Source of the DNA: Alphaproteobacteria bacterium
GTDB lineage: Bacteria > Pseudomonadota > Alphaproteobacteria > JAAEOK01
DNA: 64,000 nucleotides
Assembly (NCBI GenBank): GCA_024244705.1
Contig: JAAEOK010000103.1
Coordinates: 1-64,000, forward strand
Direction of reading: 5' to 3'
Each line of letters begins with the position of its first letter. The first letter of the stretch is position 1. The notes beneath the pieces are model-generated. The model did not search any database and had not been told where the DNA came from. It saw only the letters and a program-made list of their open reading frames with translations. This document shows positions 1-11,137 of this stretch, one piece after another. The position numbers and the translations under genes are program-made.

Positions 1-387
<387 letters not shown>

Positions 388-449
388 CTCCCGAATTTTT
401 TTTTTATTTATCCAATAAATTCAGTTTTTTTTTTCATACCTTGTTTGTT

Positions 450-478
450 AATATCTACTTTTTTATAAAACATGTCAA
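450..478 (-). promoter_or_regulatory. Putative sigma-70 promoter of the rRNA operon
   Basis: Read on the minus strand: a perfect -35 box TTGACA (478-473), a 17-nt spacer, then GATATT (455-450). Transcription would start near 443, about 55 nt before the mature 16S 5' end. This is the usual arrangement for a plastid rrn promoter read by the plastid-encoded polymerase. Confidence 0.6.
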
Positions 479-682
479 CCCCTATTATTATATAATTAAT
501 GTGTATATAGATAACTAAACTTTGATTATTTACCGTAAAATTTTATTACTCGAATTGTATTACAAAAATATAAAGTTAAAAAAGCAAATATATATATCTA
601 ATATTTCATTTATCTTTTTTTAACTTTTTTGAAATAAAATATTCGAATTATAAGATTATATTTTTATAGAATAAAAAAATAT

Positions 683-711
683 TTGACTAGTAAATCTAAG
701 AATATTAAGAT
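683..711 (+). promoter_or_regulatory. Putative sigma-70 promoter upstream of rpl33-rps18
   Basis: TTGACT (683-688), a 17-nt spacer, TAAGAT (706-711). It points towards rpl33, whose start is about 155 nt downstream, so the leader would be long. Both boxes match the consensus well for such AT-rich DNA, but the call is by eye. Confidence 0.45.
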
Positions 712-868
712 AGAATATTATCAAACTTTAATTTTTTTTTAATATCATATTTTTAAAATGATATTTTTTCAAATTTTCGGAATATTATTAAATTTACTTA
801 CTTTTTTTAATAGATTTAATAATTTTTGTAATATATATATTTTTTTATTTTGAAACTAAATTCTATTT

Positions 869-1063
869 ATGACAAAAAAAAAAGGATCTCGTATAATTTT
901 AACAATAGAGTGTTTAAATTGTCGTAAAAAAGAAAATAAGCGCTCAAATGGATTATCACGTTATACTACGACAAAAAATCGTCAAAATACACCCAATCGT
1001 TTAGAATTGAAAAAATTTTGTACATATTGTAATTATCACACTCTTCATAAAGAAATAAAATAA
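869..1063 (+). CDS. rpl33: 50S ribosomal protein L33
   Basis: A 64-residue basic protein of the large ribosomal subunit. It has the L33 layout: an N-terminal [13 protein letters not shown] strand, then two Cys pairs (CLNC near residue 15 and CTYC near residue 51) that form a zinc-binding site in Cys-containing L33. Length is normal. Its TAA stop overlaps the rps18 ATG by one base, so the two are almost surely one transcript, as in many plastids where rpl33 and rps18 are neighbours. Confidence 0.93.
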   Translation: MTKKKGSRIILTIECLNCRKKENKRSNGLSRYTTTKNRQNTPNRLELKKFCTYCNYHTLHKEIK

Positions 1064-1278
1064 TGTCTAATAAAAAATATAAAAAATCTCAACTTAAATT
1101 AATACAAAATTTTGATTATAAAAATATTAATTTTTTTAAGTCTTTTTTAACTAAGCAAGGAAAAATAAAACCTCGTTATGAAACTCGACTTACTGCGAAA
1201 AAACAACGAAAACTTTCCAAATCAATTAAACGTGCTCGAGACCTTAATTTATTACCATCTTCTAATAAAAATTATTAA
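1063..1278 (+). CDS. rps18: 30S ribosomal protein S18
   Basis: A 71-residue protein of the small-subunit platform that binds with S6. The central YKNINFFKSFLTKQGKIKPRYETRLTAKKQRKL region is the S18 core: the I-x-P-R motif followed by the Lys/Arg-rich helix. It starts inside the rpl33 stop codon (1-nt overlap), which supports translational coupling. Length is typical for plastids. Confidence 0.93.
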   Translation: MSNKKYKKSQLKLIQNFDYKNINFFKSFLTKQGKIKPRYETRLTAKKQRKLSKSIKRARDLNLLPSSNKNY

Positions 1279-1425
1279 AAAAATCGCAATACAAAATAAA
1301 TAAAAAAATTTTAAAATATATAATGTTTTAATTTTTATATATTCGAATTTTTATATAATATAACTTTTTTTAAACTCTATTAAATAAGAATAAAATGAAG
1401 TTTTTTTTATTTATTTTTAAAATAA

Positions 1426-2868
<1,443 letters not shown>

Positions 2869-2888
2869 TTTTAATTTTTTTTATTTAA

Positions 2889-3338
2889 ATGCAAACTAAT
2901 ACTAAACTTTATTTTGAATTAACAACAGTTTCTCAAGGAACAATATGGAAAAGTACAATCTTAGAAGCCATATTACCGACAACAACTGGTACAATAGGAA
3001 TATTACCTGGTCATACCAATTTAATAACAACAGTTGAGGCTGGTTTACTTCAAATTAGAAAAGATAAATTGTGGATTCCTTTTTTAGTTTTTGGTGGAAG
3101 TGCAATGGTAAAAAAAAATAGTATTTATATGACTGTGAGTGAAGTTGAAAAAATTGAAAAAAATTATAAAGATTTAGAAAAAGTTAAAATTTTATATGAA
3201 AAAACTAAAAAAAAAGCTATTAAAATTCTTGAAAATAAAAATTCTAATAAAATAGAGCGACTAAAAGCAATAAATCTTATGAAACTTGAAGTATCACGAA
3301 TAGCGGCATATAATATTTTACAAAGTCAAAATTTATAA
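2889..3338 (+). CDS. atpE: ATP synthase CF1 epsilon subunit
   Basis: The rotor-stalk subunit that regulates ATP hydrolysis. The N-terminal beta-sandwich (LYFELTTVSQGTIWKS, GTIGILPGHTNLITTVE) is clear; the C-terminal part is a Lys-rich helical hairpin. At 149 residues it is slightly longer than common plastid epsilon subunits (about 130), the extra lying in the helical region. It sits directly after atpB in the same transcript. Confidence 0.93.
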   Translation: MQTNTKLYFELTTVSQGTIWKSTILEAILPTTTGTIGILPGHTNLITTVEAGLLQIRKDKLWIPFLVFGGSAMVKKNSIYMTVSEVEKIEKNYKDLEKVKILYEKTKKKAIKILENKNSNKIERLKAINLMKLEVSRIAAYNILQSQNL

Positions 3339-3405
3339 AAAAATTAAATTTAATAAAAAAAACCTAATATTTTTAAATTTAAGAGAATCCATAAAAATTT
3401 ATATA

Positions 3406-3434
3406 CATAAAATTTTAAAAAAATAAATTTTATG
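3406..3434 (+). terminator. Hairpin after atpE
   Basis: A perfect 10-bp inverted repeat (arms 3406-3415 and 3425-3434, CATAAAATTT type) with a 9-nt A-rich loop in the atpE-tatC spacer. It could be a 3'-end processing or termination element for atpBE; no strong U-tract follows. Confidence 0.4.
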
Positions 3435-3485
3435 ATTATTATTTAACTTAACCTTTTTTAAATTTATTTTTTATTCATAAATAAT

Positions 3486-4244
3486 ATGAATATTTTATTT
3501 AATTTTAATTTTTTAAAAAAAAATTATATAAATAATAAAAATTTAACTAAAATATACTATAGTGAACACTATAAAGAAATAAGACAAAGACTCTATTTAA
3601 CTTTAACTATTTTTTTATTGATAAGTTTTTTAGCTTTTATTTATGTAAAACCGATAACACAAATACTCCAAATACCAGCTTATGATATTAAATTTGTTCA
3701 ATTAGCTCCTAGTGAATATTTTTCCATAACATTAAAAATTGCTATTTACACTAGTTTAATTTTTTGCTTACCCTTATTTTCTATTCAAAGTTTACTTTTT
3801 TTAATTCCCGATGTAGAAAAAAAAAGAAAAAATTTAATTTTATACTTAATGTTTAGTGCATTAATTTTATTTAGTTTAAGTTTACTTTTTTCTTTTTATA
3901 TTTTAATACCGGCTGTTTTACAATTTTTTATTATTTATAATAAGAATATTATTGAACCTTTTTGGTCTTTTGATAAATATTATAATTTTATAATACCCCT
4001 TTTTTATACTACAGGGATTGCTTTTCAATTCCCAATATTACAAGTTTTTTTTGCTCTTAGAAAATTTATTTCTGGAAAATCTATGTTTCATTTTTGGAAA
4101 TATATTTTAATTGGTATAACTATAATAGCAGCTATTTTAACTCCATCTACTGATCCAATTACTCAACTTTTATTAACTAGTGCTTTATTTTGTCTCTATT
4201 TAGGTGGAAGTTTAGTAGCTTCACTGGTTATAAAAGATTTTTAA
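3486..4244 (+). CDS. tatC: Sec-independent (Tat) protein translocase subunit TatC
   Basis: The receptor subunit of the twin-arginine translocase, which moves folded proteins across the thylakoid or inner membrane using the proton gradient. It is 252 residues with about six hydrophobic segments. The TatC hallmark 'HYKEIRQRLYLTL' near residue 30 and the conserved PF/LF and 'ILTPSTDPITQLLL' near residue 217 are visible. It lies 147 nt after atpE. Known context: in colourless diatoms, retention of ATP synthase genes has been linked to the need of Tat for a proton motive force; the same pairing occurs here. Confidence 0.95.
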   Translation: MNILFNFNFLKKNYINNKNLTKIYYSEHYKEIRQRLYLTLTIFLLISFLAFIYVKPITQILQIPAYDIKFVQLAPSEYFSITLKIAIYTSLIFCLPLFSIQSLLFLIPDVEKKRKNLILYLMFSALILFSLSLLFSFYILIPAVLQFFIIYNKNIIEPFWSFDKYYNFIIPLFYTTGIAFQFPILQVFFALRKFISGKSMFHFWKYILIGITIIAAILTPSTDPITQLLLTSALFCLYLGGSLVASLVIKDF

Positions 4245-4329
4245 AAAATAATTTATAAAAAAAATTATTATAATTTATTTATACAGTCATAACATAAATA
4301 TATATTTATATTATTTATTTTTTATATAT

Positions 4330-4402
4330 TGCCAGAAACCAGATTTGAACTGGTGACACGAGGATCTTCAATCCACTGCTCTACCTACTGAGCTATCCCG
4401 GC
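4330..4402 (-). tRNA. trnF: tRNA-Phe (GAA)
   Basis: A cloverleaf with acceptor GCCGGGA, anticodon loop TTGAAGA and T-arm GGTTCAAATC-type. Discriminator A. First of five minus-strand tRNAs in a row. Confidence 0.95.
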
Positions 4403-4449
4403 AAAAAATCATTATAGAATATAGATATAGTAATATAGATAGAATATAA

Positions 4450-4522
4450 TAGATCTAGTAGGATTCGAACCTACATTAAAAGCTTAGAAGGCTTTGGTCC
4501 TTTTCCTTTAGACGATAGACCC
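4450..4522 (-). tRNA. trnR: tRNA-Arg (UCU)
   Basis: Anticodon loop CTTCTAA in an AAGC/GCTT stem; T-arm GTAGG-TTCGAAT-CCTAC. The acceptor GGGTCTA/TAGATCT has two G-U pairs. Discriminator A. Confidence 0.9.
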
Positions 4523-4591
4523 TTTATTTTAAAATATATTATAAAATATTTTTTATAATATGCAAACTAAAATAATAATTGTTTTTATCAT

Positions 4592-4663
4592 TAGATAGTA
4601 CTAGATTCGAACTAGTGACCCTCTGTTTGTAAGACAGACGCTCTTCCACTGAGCTAACCATCC
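4592..4663 (-). tRNA. trnV: tRNA-Val (UAC)
   Basis: Anticodon loop CTTACAA in a TCTGT/ACAGA stem; acceptor GGATGGT/ACTATCT with G-U pairs; discriminator A. Confidence 0.92.
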
Positions 4664-4859
4664 GTAAAAAAATTTAATTTTTTTTATTAAGTTGCAATAT
4701 CGAGTAGTTTAAAAATTTTAACTTATAAATTTATATATCGTCAGTATTATATAAAATATTTTTTTAATTAAATTTTAGTTAATTAAATAAATTCTCATCT
4801 ATTCCTAAATTTTTTTTAGTATTTTATTTTTATAAATCAAAATTTTATTAATTAAAAAA

Positions 4860-4931
4860 CTGGGGCGGAAGGATTCGAACCTTCGAATAACGGAGTCAAA
4901 GTCCGATGCCTTACCACTTGGCTACACCCCA
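4860..4931 (-). tRNA. trnQ: tRNA-Gln (UUG)
   Basis: Anticodon loop CTTTGAC; perfect acceptor TGGGGTG/CGCCCCA (one wobble); T-arm GAAGG-TTCGAAT-CCTTC; discriminator G as expected for Gln. Confidence 0.94.
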
Positions 4932-4996
4932 TTCAATACTATGTATTCCGTCTAATTTTTATTTACTTTTCAAAATCTATTTTGAAAAATTTATTA

Positions 4997-5070
4997 TGAG
5001 CTAGGAGGGATTCGAACCCCCGACACCGTAGTTCGTAGCCACGTGCTCTAATCCACTGAGCTACAAGCTC
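4997..5070 (-). tRNA. trnR: tRNA-Arg (ACG)
   Basis: Anticodon loop CTACGAA; acceptor GAGCTTG/CTAGCTC with one U-U mismatch; T-arm with GGGGG/CCCTC-type stem; discriminator A. It would read CGN codons after A34 is deaminated to inosine (family knowledge). Confidence 0.92.
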
Positions 5071-5162
5071 TTTTAAAAATAAAATAGGAGTTTTAACGAA
5101 AAAATACAAGTTAAATTAAAATTTAACCTATAAATAAAATTTTATTTTTTATTGTACATTTT

Positions 5163-5783
5163 ATGTCAAAATACAGAGGACCTCGTGTACGAATTATACG
5201 TCGACTTGGTGATTTACCAGGTTTTACGAGAAAAATTTTTTTAGAGTTTAATTCTTATCCACCTGGACAGCATGGTTCTAAGAAAAAAAAACAAAAAATA
5301 TCTGATTATAATATTCGATTAATGGAGAAACAAAAATTACGTTATAATTATGGTTTAACAGAAAAACAATTGGTAAATTATATTAGAAAAGCTCGTAAAA
5401 AGAAAGGTTCTACCGGATTTTATTTAATGCGATTATTAGAAATGCGTTTAGATTGTATTGCTTTTAGATTTGGTTTGGGGCCAACAATACCTGCTTCACG
5501 CCAAATAATAAATCATGGTCACATTTATGTTAATGATATATGTGTAAATATACCAAGTTTCCAATGTAAACCAGGTGATATCATTACTATTCGTAAAAAA
5601 TTATCAACAAAAAAATTGATTAAAAATAATATGGAAGATAGTAGTTTTTCTACTTTACCTTCACATCTTAAATACTACAAAAAAAATTCGCAAATGGAAA
5701 TACTTGATTATATTAAAAAAGAAAATTTAAGTTTTAAAATTAATGAATTATTAATTGTTGAATTCTATTCTCGTATTTTTTAA
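5163..5783 (+). CDS. rps4: 30S ribosomal protein S4
   Basis: A primary rRNA-binding protein that starts 30S assembly; 206 residues, normal length. The N-terminal SKYRGPRVRIIRRLGDLPGFT is the plastid S4 signature, followed by the S4 RNA-binding domain (MRLDCIAFRFGLGPTIPASRQIINHGHIYVN, about residues 92-122). It is convergent with dnaK, with only 27 nt between the stops. Confidence 0.97.
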   Translation: MSKYRGPRVRIIRRLGDLPGFTRKIFLEFNSYPPGQHGSKKKKQKISDYNIRLMEKQKLRYNYGLTEKQLVNYIRKARKKKGSTGFYLMRLLEMRLDCIAFRFGLGPTIPASRQIINHGHIYVNDICVNIPSFQCKPGDIITIRKKLSTKKLIKNNMEDSSFSTLPSHLKYYKKNSQMEILDYIKKENLSFKINELLIVEFYSRIF

Positions 5784-5810
5784 AATTTTTATAATATTAA
5801 AGCATACTTT

Positions 5811-7649
5811 TTAGTTTATTTTATCTATATCAATAACATTATTTTCTTTATTTTCTAATTCAATATTATTAATCTCTTCTAAAAGTTTAGTTAAATTGTT
5901 TACTTTTTCTTTTAATTCCTCAAAATTTTCTTTTGTTATTAATAAGCGGATTTCTTTTATTAAGTTTGTTATATTTTCTTTTTTATCTAAATTTTTTTTG
6001 TTTTCTATTTCTTTTTCACCTTTATAGCAAATTGATTCTGCATTATTTTTTAAATCTATTTGCTCTCGTTTTTCCTTGTCTACTTGTGCCATTTTTTCAG
6101 CATTTTTTAACATTTCTTCTACTTCATTCTTTTCTAATGTTGAAGAATTTTGTATTGTAATTTTTCGTGTTACATCAGTTCCTTGATCTCTTGCACTTAC
6201 TTTTAAAATTCCATCTACACTAATCTCAAAAGTTACTTCAATTTTAGGTGTACCTCTAGGAGCTAATGGAATACCTTCTAATCGAAAATTTCCTAAACTT
6301 TTATTATCTTGTGAAAGTTGTCGTTCACCCTGTAAAACATGAATTTCAACATTATCTTGATTATCTATTGCTGTTGAAAAAATTTCAGATTTTTGAGTTG
6401 GAATTGTTGAATTTCGTTTTATAATTGTTGTCATAACACCACCTAATGTTTCTACACCAAGTGATAAAGGAGTAACATCTAATAAAACTACATCTTTTAC
6501 GTCTCCAGCTAATACTCCTCCTTGTATAGCAGCTCCAATAGCCACAACCTCATCTGGATTTACAGTTTGATTAGGTATTTTACCAGTTAAGTTTTGTATT
6601 AATTCTTTAATAGCTGGTATACGTGTTGATCCACCAACTAAAACAACTTCATCAATTTGTTTTGTTTCTAAGCGAGCATCATTAATAGCATTTTTTAGAG
6701 GAGTATGACATTTTTGAATTAGATTTTCACACATTTTCTCAAATTGAGTACGTGTAAGTGATTTTTCAATATGTTTTGGTCCTTCATGTGTTGCTGTAAT
6801 AAAAGGTAAGTGAATATTTGTTTCAGTTAAATTTGATAATTCCATTTTTGCTTTTTCAGCTGCTTCACTAATACGTTGAAGAGCTTGAGGATCTTTTCTT
6901 AAATCAACATTTTCATTTTTTTTTAAATCATCTAATAAAAATTGAACAATTTTTTGATCAAAGTCATCCCCACCTAAATGAGTATCTCCAGAAGTAGATA
7001 AAACCTCAAAAACTCCTTCTCCAACTTCTAAAATAGAAACATCAAAAGTACCTCCACCTAAATCGAATACTAAAATAGTTTCATTATTTTTTCTATCTAA
7101 TCCATAAGCAAGAGATGCAGCTGTAGGTTCATTAATTATTCTTTCTACATCAATTCCAGCTATTTTTCCGGCATCTTTAGTAGCTTGTCTTTGTGAATCA
7201 TTAAAGTAAGCAGGAACAGTTATTATAGCTTTTTTAACAGTTTGTCCTAAAAATTTACTAGCGTCATTTATTAATTTTCTTAAAACTTGAGCAGAAATTT
7301 CTTCAGGACTATATTCTTTATTTAAAGCTGGACTAATTATTTTTATATTCCCTTTTGAATCTTCTTTAATTTTATAAGGCATCTGATCACGATCTTTTTT
7401 TAATTCCGAAATTTTTGATCCGATGAATCGTTTTATAGAAAAAAATGTATTTCCAGCATTAATAACCGCTTGACGCTTAGCAATTTGTCCAACTAACAAT
7501 TCTCCTTTTTTTGTATAAGCAACTACAGAAGGTGTTGTTCGTAATCCTTCACTATTTGGAATAACTGTTGGTTTTCCACTTTCAACTACAGCAACAACTG
7601 AATTAGTAGTTCCTAAATCAATTCCGACAATTTTCTCTTTTTCAACCAT
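5811..7649 (-). CDS. dnaK: Hsp70 chaperone DnaK
   Basis: A stromal Hsp70 that folds and helps import proteins; 612 residues, full length. The ATPase signature GIDLGTTNS is at 9-17, the [11 protein letters not shown] loop near 195, and the substrate-binding domain follows. The C-terminus is rich in Lys/Glu/Asn. It is divergent from rpl3, the gene order seen in other red-lineage plastids. The 214-nt spacer upstream holds two hairpins that may be regulatory. There is no classical CIRCE sequence. Confidence 0.98.
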   Translation of the reverse strand: MVEKEKIVGIDLGTTNSVVAVVESGKPTVIPNSEGLRTTPSVVAYTKKGELLVGQIAKRQAVINAGNTFFSIKRFIGSKISELKKDRDQMPYKIKEDSKGNIKIISPALNKEYSPEEISAQVLRKLINDASKFLGQTVKKAIITVPAYFNDSQRQATKDAGKIAGIDVERIINEPTAASLAYGLDRKNNETILVFDLGGGTFDVSILEVGEGVFEVLSTSGDTHLGGDDFDQKIVQFLLDDLKKNENVDLRKDPQALQRISEAAEKAKMELSNLTETNIHLPFITATHEGPKHIEKSLTRTQFEKMCENLIQKCHTPLKNAINDARLETKQIDEVVLVGGSTRIPAIKELIQNLTGKIPNQTVNPDEVVAIGAAIQGGVLAGDVKDVVLLDVTPLSLGVETLGGVMTTIIKRNSTIPTQKSEIFSTAIDNQDNVEIHVLQGERQLSQDNKSLGNFRLEGIPLAPRGTPKIEVTFEISVDGILKVSARDQGTDVTRKITIQNSSTLEKNEVEEMLKNAEKMAQVDKEKREQIDLKNNAESICYKGEKEIENKKNLDKKENITNLIKEIRLLITKENFEELKEKVNNLTKLLEEINNIELENKENNVIDIDKIN

Positions 7650-7720
7650 AATTTATTATTATTTTTTATTAAATTTATTTTATAAATAAAATATAATACT
7701 TAATAAAAATTTAATTAGTC

Positions 7721-7764
7721 GGTTTTTTTTATTATTGTAACTAAAACTTATAATAAAAAAAACC
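7721..7764. promoter_or_regulatory. Perfect 15-bp inverted repeat between dnaK and rpl3
   Basis: Arms 7721-7735 (GG, eight T, ATTAT) and 7750-7764 are exactly complementary, with a 14-nt loop. It lies 5' of both divergent genes, 72 nt from dnaK and 100 nt from rpl3, so it is a leader or promoter-region element rather than a terminator of either gene. Confidence 0.5.
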
Positions 7765-7794
7765 AATCAGCCAGTAGACAAATAATAACAAATT

Positions 7795-7829
7795 AGTTTA
7801 CGCTTAAACTAGGTGAGCTCAATTATAAT
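7795..7829 (+). promoter_or_regulatory. Small palindrome and -10 like box before rpl3
   Basis: A 6-bp inverted repeat AGTTTA/TAAACT with a CGCT loop (7795-7810) lies just before TATAAT (7824-7829), 35 nt upstream of the rpl3 ATG. No good -35 box is seen at 17 nt, so the palindrome sits where a -35 box or an operator would be. Putative promoter for the large ribosomal-protein cluster. Confidence 0.35.
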
Positions 7830-7863
7830 CATTATAAAAAATTTAATAAAATTAAAATAAAAA

Positions 7864-8505
7864 ATGGTATCTATTGGAATAATAGGAAAAAAAATAGGAA
7901 TGACTCAAATTTTTAATAATAAAGGTTTTGCTATTCCTGTCACTATAATTAAAGCAGGACCTTGCATTGTTACACAAATAAAAAAAAAATCTAAATATAA
8001 TCGTGAATCTATTCAAATAGGTTTCTTTTTATGTAAAGATAATAAATTAACACAGCCCCAATTAGGTCATTTAAAAAAAAATAATTTACCTACAGTAAAA
8101 TTTTTAAAGGAATTTCATGTGAGTAATATAAATAAATTTTTTATAAATCAATGTTTTACCGTTAATATATTTTCGACTGGAGATTTTGTTGATATCACAG
8201 CTAAAAGTATTGGAAAAGGTTTTACTGGAAATCAAAAAAGACATAATTTTAAAAGAGGTCCTATGAGTCATGGTTCAAAAGATCATCGTGCACCAGGTTC
8301 TATTGGAGCTTGAACTACACCAGGAAGGGTTTTTCCAGGTAAAAAAATGTCGGGTCGACACGGTTTCAAACAAGTTACAAAAAAAAACCTAGAAATAATG
8401 GCAATTAATGAAAAAAATAATTTATTAATTTTAAAAGGATCATTACCTGGAAAACAAGGAAATTTAGTTAATATTATTGAATCGAAAAAAAAAGTTAGAA
8501 AATAA
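7864..8505 (+). CDS. rpl3: 50S ribosomal protein L3, interrupted by an in-frame TGA
   Basis: A core large-subunit protein near the peptidyl-transferase centre. The frame from ATG 7864 runs to TAA 8503-8505 (213 codons, normal L3 length) except for TGA at 8311-8313 (codon 150). Both sides are well conserved: MVSIGIIGKKIGMTQIF at the start, HRAPGSIGA just before the TGA, and TTPGRVFPGKKMSGRHGF just after. In other plastids the motif is GSIGAGTTPGR, so TGA stands where Gly (GGA) is expected, one base away. It could be a sequencing error, an inactivating mutation, stop read-through or RNA editing. Trp elsewhere in the window is written TGG, so a general code change is unlikely. Confidence 0.85.
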
Positions 8506-8552
8506 AAAATTCTTTAATACTGTAAATTATAATAAAGGATAAAAGATAAAAA

Positions 8553-9197
8553 ATGATAATTAATAAAAGGATTGTATCAACTATAGTAAAAGAAAAAACA
8601 AATTTTTTATCACATTCTCTTAATGACAAAAATTTTCAGATTTATAATCCAAAAATAAATTATTTAATTTATCGTTGTTTTCAAAATCAACAAATAAAGA
8701 ATCATCAAAGAAGCGCTAATTCGAAAACACGTGCAGAAGTTCGTGGTGGAGGAAAAAAACCTTGGAAACAAAAAGGAACGGGTCGTGCTCGTACAGGATC
8801 TATTAGATCTCCTTTATGGAAAGGTGGTGGAGTTATTTTTGGTCCTAAACCTAAAACTTATAAAAATAAAATTAATAAAAAAGAACGACGATTAGGAATA
8901 CAGTCTATTTTAAAAATAAAGTCTAAACAAATTAAATTAATTAATAATTTTACATTATATTCTTATAAAACAAAAGATTTTTTAAAAAATCTCAAAAATC
9001 TTAAAATTGAATTACAACCTAGAACATTAATTATTTTATCAAAAATAGATCCTTTGTTAAAATACAGTACTAAAAATTTAAAATTTATAAGTTTAATGGA
9101 AGCTAAACATTTAAATCTTAATAAAATATTAACAAGCCATTTAATTTTATTCGATTTAAATGGATTAAAAGAAATAAAACGAAATTATAAAATTTAA
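8553..9197 (+). CDS. rpl4: 50S ribosomal protein L4
   Basis: A 214-residue large-subunit protein that lines the exit tunnel. The long conserved loop is obvious: [43 protein letters not shown] (about residues 52-97). The C-terminal part is less conserved and AT-biased (Lys/Leu/Ile-rich). It follows rpl3 by 47 nt in the ribosomal cluster. Confidence 0.96.
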   Translation: MIINKRIVSTIVKEKTNFLSHSLNDKNFQIYNPKINYLIYRCFQNQQIKNHQRSANSKTRAEVRGGGKKPWKQKGTGRARTGSIRSPLWKGGGVIFGPKPKTYKNKINKKERRLGIQSILKIKSKQIKLINNFTLYSYKTKDFLKNLKNLKIELQPRTLIILSKIDPLLKYSTKNLKFISLMEAKHLNLNKILTSHLILFDLNGLKEIKRNYKI

Positions 9198-9223
9198 ATA
9201 TATTCTTTTTTATTAAAAAAAAA

Positions 9224-9514
9224 ATGATAAATCAACATATTTACTCATTAATTGATCAGATAAAATATCCATATATTACTAAAAAAACTGTTCATTTGTT
9301 AGAATCTAATCAATATACATTTATTGTAGATAGAAAAATAAAAAAACCTCAAATTAAAAAAATTATAGAATTTTTATTTGGAGTCACTGTAATAAAAATT
9401 AATACATGTAATTTAAAACAAAAACATCCGCGATTTATTACAAATAAAATGGGGGGTTATAAAAAAGTAGTAGTAAAATTATCACAAAAAAATAAAATTA
9501 ATTTATTTGTATAA
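9224..9514 (+). CDS. rpl23: 50S ribosomal protein L23
   Basis: A 96-residue tunnel-exit protein that docks the signal recognition particle and trigger factor. It has the L23 fold sequence: IKYPYITKKTVHLLESNQYTFIVDRKIKKPQIKKIIEFLFGVTVIKINTC. The C-terminal RFITNKMGGYKKVVVKL is typical. Normal length; 26 nt after rpl4. Confidence 0.95.
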   Translation: MINQHIYSLIDQIKYPYITKKTVHLLESNQYTFIVDRKIKKPQIKKIIEFLFGVTVIKINTCNLKQKHPRFITNKMGGYKKVVVKLSQKNKINLFV

Positions 9515-9565
9515 AAAAACTCTTTCTTGTGATATTTATTAATTTAATTAAAAGCAAAGAAAAAA

Positions 9566-10393
9566 ATGCCCATTCGTGTATGTAAATGTTCAACTCCTGG
9601 AACGCGTAATACAATTTTATCTTCATTTGACGATATAACAAAAAAAAAACCTACAAAAAATTTATTAAAATATAATTATCGTAGAAAAGGTCGTAATCAT
9701 AATGGAAAAATTACAATACGACATCGTGGAGGGGGACATAAACGATTATATCGAATAATTGATTTTAAAAAAAATAAATATAAAATTTCAGGAATTATTT
9801 CTTCAATAGAATATGATCCAAATCGTAATGCTCGTATAGCTCTAGTTCAATATTCTGATGGAGATAAACGATATATAATAAAGCCAGAAAATATAAGTAT
9901 AGGATCAGAAATAAATTCAGGACCCAATGCACCTTTAAAAATTGGGAATTCTTTACAACTAAAAAACATACCATTAGGATCATTTATTCATAATATTGAA
10001 TTATTTCCAAAAAAAGGCGGTCAAATTGCTCGTGCAGCTGGTACTTGTGCACGTCTAATAGCAAAAGAAGGTAATTATGTAACAGTAAAATTACCTTCAA
10101 AAGAAATACGACTAATACGTAATGAATGTTATGCTACAATTGGTGTTGTAAGTAATCAAGAGAATGTTAATCTTATTTTAGGTAAAGCTGGACGCCGAAG
10201 ATGGTTAGGATATAGACCTGTTGTTCGTGGTTCAGCAATGAATCCGTGTGATCATCCACATGGTGGTGGTGAAGGTCGAGCTCCAATTGGTCGAAAAAAA
10301 CCTGTAACACCCTGGGGTAAAGGTACATTAGGAGTTAAAACTAGACGAAAGATTAAATATAGTGATATTTTTATTCTTTGTAGACGAAAATAA
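9566..10393 (+). CDS. rpl2: 50S ribosomal protein L2
   Basis: A 275-residue core protein needed for subunit joining and peptidyl transfer. Conserved blocks: [22 protein letters not shown] near residue 43; the SH3-like and beta domains; and the C-terminal [29 protein letters not shown] loop containing the key His. Length and motifs are complete. Confidence 0.98.
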   Translation: MPIRVCKCSTPGTRNTILSSFDDITKKKPTKNLLKYNYRRKGRNHNGKITIRHRGGGHKRLYRIIDFKKNKYKISGIISSIEYDPNRNARIALVQYSDGDKRYIIKPENISIGSEINSGPNAPLKIGNSLQLKNIPLGSFIHNIELFPKKGGQIARAAGTCARLIAKEGNYVTVKLPSKEIRLIRNECYATIGVVSNQENVNLILGKAGRRRWLGYRPVVRGSAMNPCDHPHGGGEGRAPIGRKKPVTPWGKGTLGVKTRRKIKYSDIFILCRRK

Positions 10394-10435
10394 AAATTTT
10401 AAATAAAAATAAGTAAAATTTTAATAATATTTTTT

Positions 10436-10714
10436 ATGTCACGATCACTTTCTAAAGGTCCATTTGTTGCCTATCAATTGTTGAAAAAACTTAAAAAGAT
10501 GAATTCAAATGGAGAAAAAAAAATAATTAAAACTTGGTCACGAGCTTCTACAATAATACCAATGATGATTGGACACACAATTGCAGTTTATAATGGTAAA
10601 CAACATATTCCCGTTTTTATTACTGAAAATATTATAGGATATAAATTAGGTGAATTTGCTTTAACAAGAAATTTTCGAGGACATGCTAAAAGCGATCGAA
10701 AATTTAAACGATAA
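10436..10714 (+). CDS. rps19: 30S ribosomal protein S19
   Basis: A 92-residue 30S head protein. The start [19 protein letters not shown] and the core [47 protein letters not shown] match the family closely. Normal length and the expected rpl2-rps19-rpl22 order. Confidence 0.97.
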   Translation: MSRSLSKGPFVAYQLLKKLKKMNSNGEKKIIKTWSRASTIIPMMIGHTIAVYNGKQHIPVFITENIIGYKLGEFALTRNFRGHAKSDRKFKR

Positions 10715-10740
10715 TTTTATTTCAAAATTAAAAAATTGAC

Positions 10741-11091
10741 ATGGACAAATCTATTTTAGTACAAGCAAAAGCAGTTGGAAAAAAAATTAATATGTCACCA
10801 TTAAAAGTTCGTCGAGTATTAAAACAAATTAATGGCCGCGTATACCGAGAAGCTTTAATGATACTAAAATTTATGCCTTATCGCGCTTGTGGTCCAATTT
10901 GGACAGTATTAAATTCAGCGGCTGCAAATGCAGAGCATAATTTAGAATTAAAAAAGGAGACTTTATTTATTAAAACAGCTTTTGTTAATAAGACTCAAAT
11001 AAGACGTCGTTTTCGAGCACGTGCTCGTGGCAAAGCTTTTTCTATTTGTAAGCCCACTTGTCAGATAACGATTATATTAGAGTCAAAGTAA
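10741..11091 (+). CDS. rpl22: 50S ribosomal protein L22
   Basis: A 116-residue tunnel protein. Motifs: KINMSPLKVRRVLKQINGR near the N-terminus; NSAAANAEHN near residue 60; and the basic beta-hairpin RRRFRARARGKAFSICKPTCQITI that extends into the tunnel. Normal length; 26 nt after rps19. Confidence 0.96.
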   Translation: MDKSILVQAKAVGKKINMSPLKVRRVLKQINGRVYREALMILKFMPYRACGPIWTVLNSAAANAEHNLELKKETLFIKTAFVNKTQIRRRFRARARGKAFSICKPTCQITIILESK

Positions 11092-11137
11092 AGATTTTGA
11101 TAAATAAATCAAATAAATAAAAACAAAATCAAAAATT

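Larger units (their letters stand above)
388..868. other. AT-rich intergenic region between 16S and rpl33
   Basis: A 481-nt divergent spacer with no credible ORF or RNA gene. I see two promoter-like elements in it, one facing each way (listed separately). The rest is low-complexity A/T sequence. Confidence 0.7.

Noticed and set aside
8311-8313. General reassignment of TGA to Trp, as in some alveolate plastids
   Set aside because: Trp codons in the conserved genes are TGG, trnW has anticodon CCA, the rpl3 position is Gly and not Trp in relatives, and rpl29 would overrun rps17.
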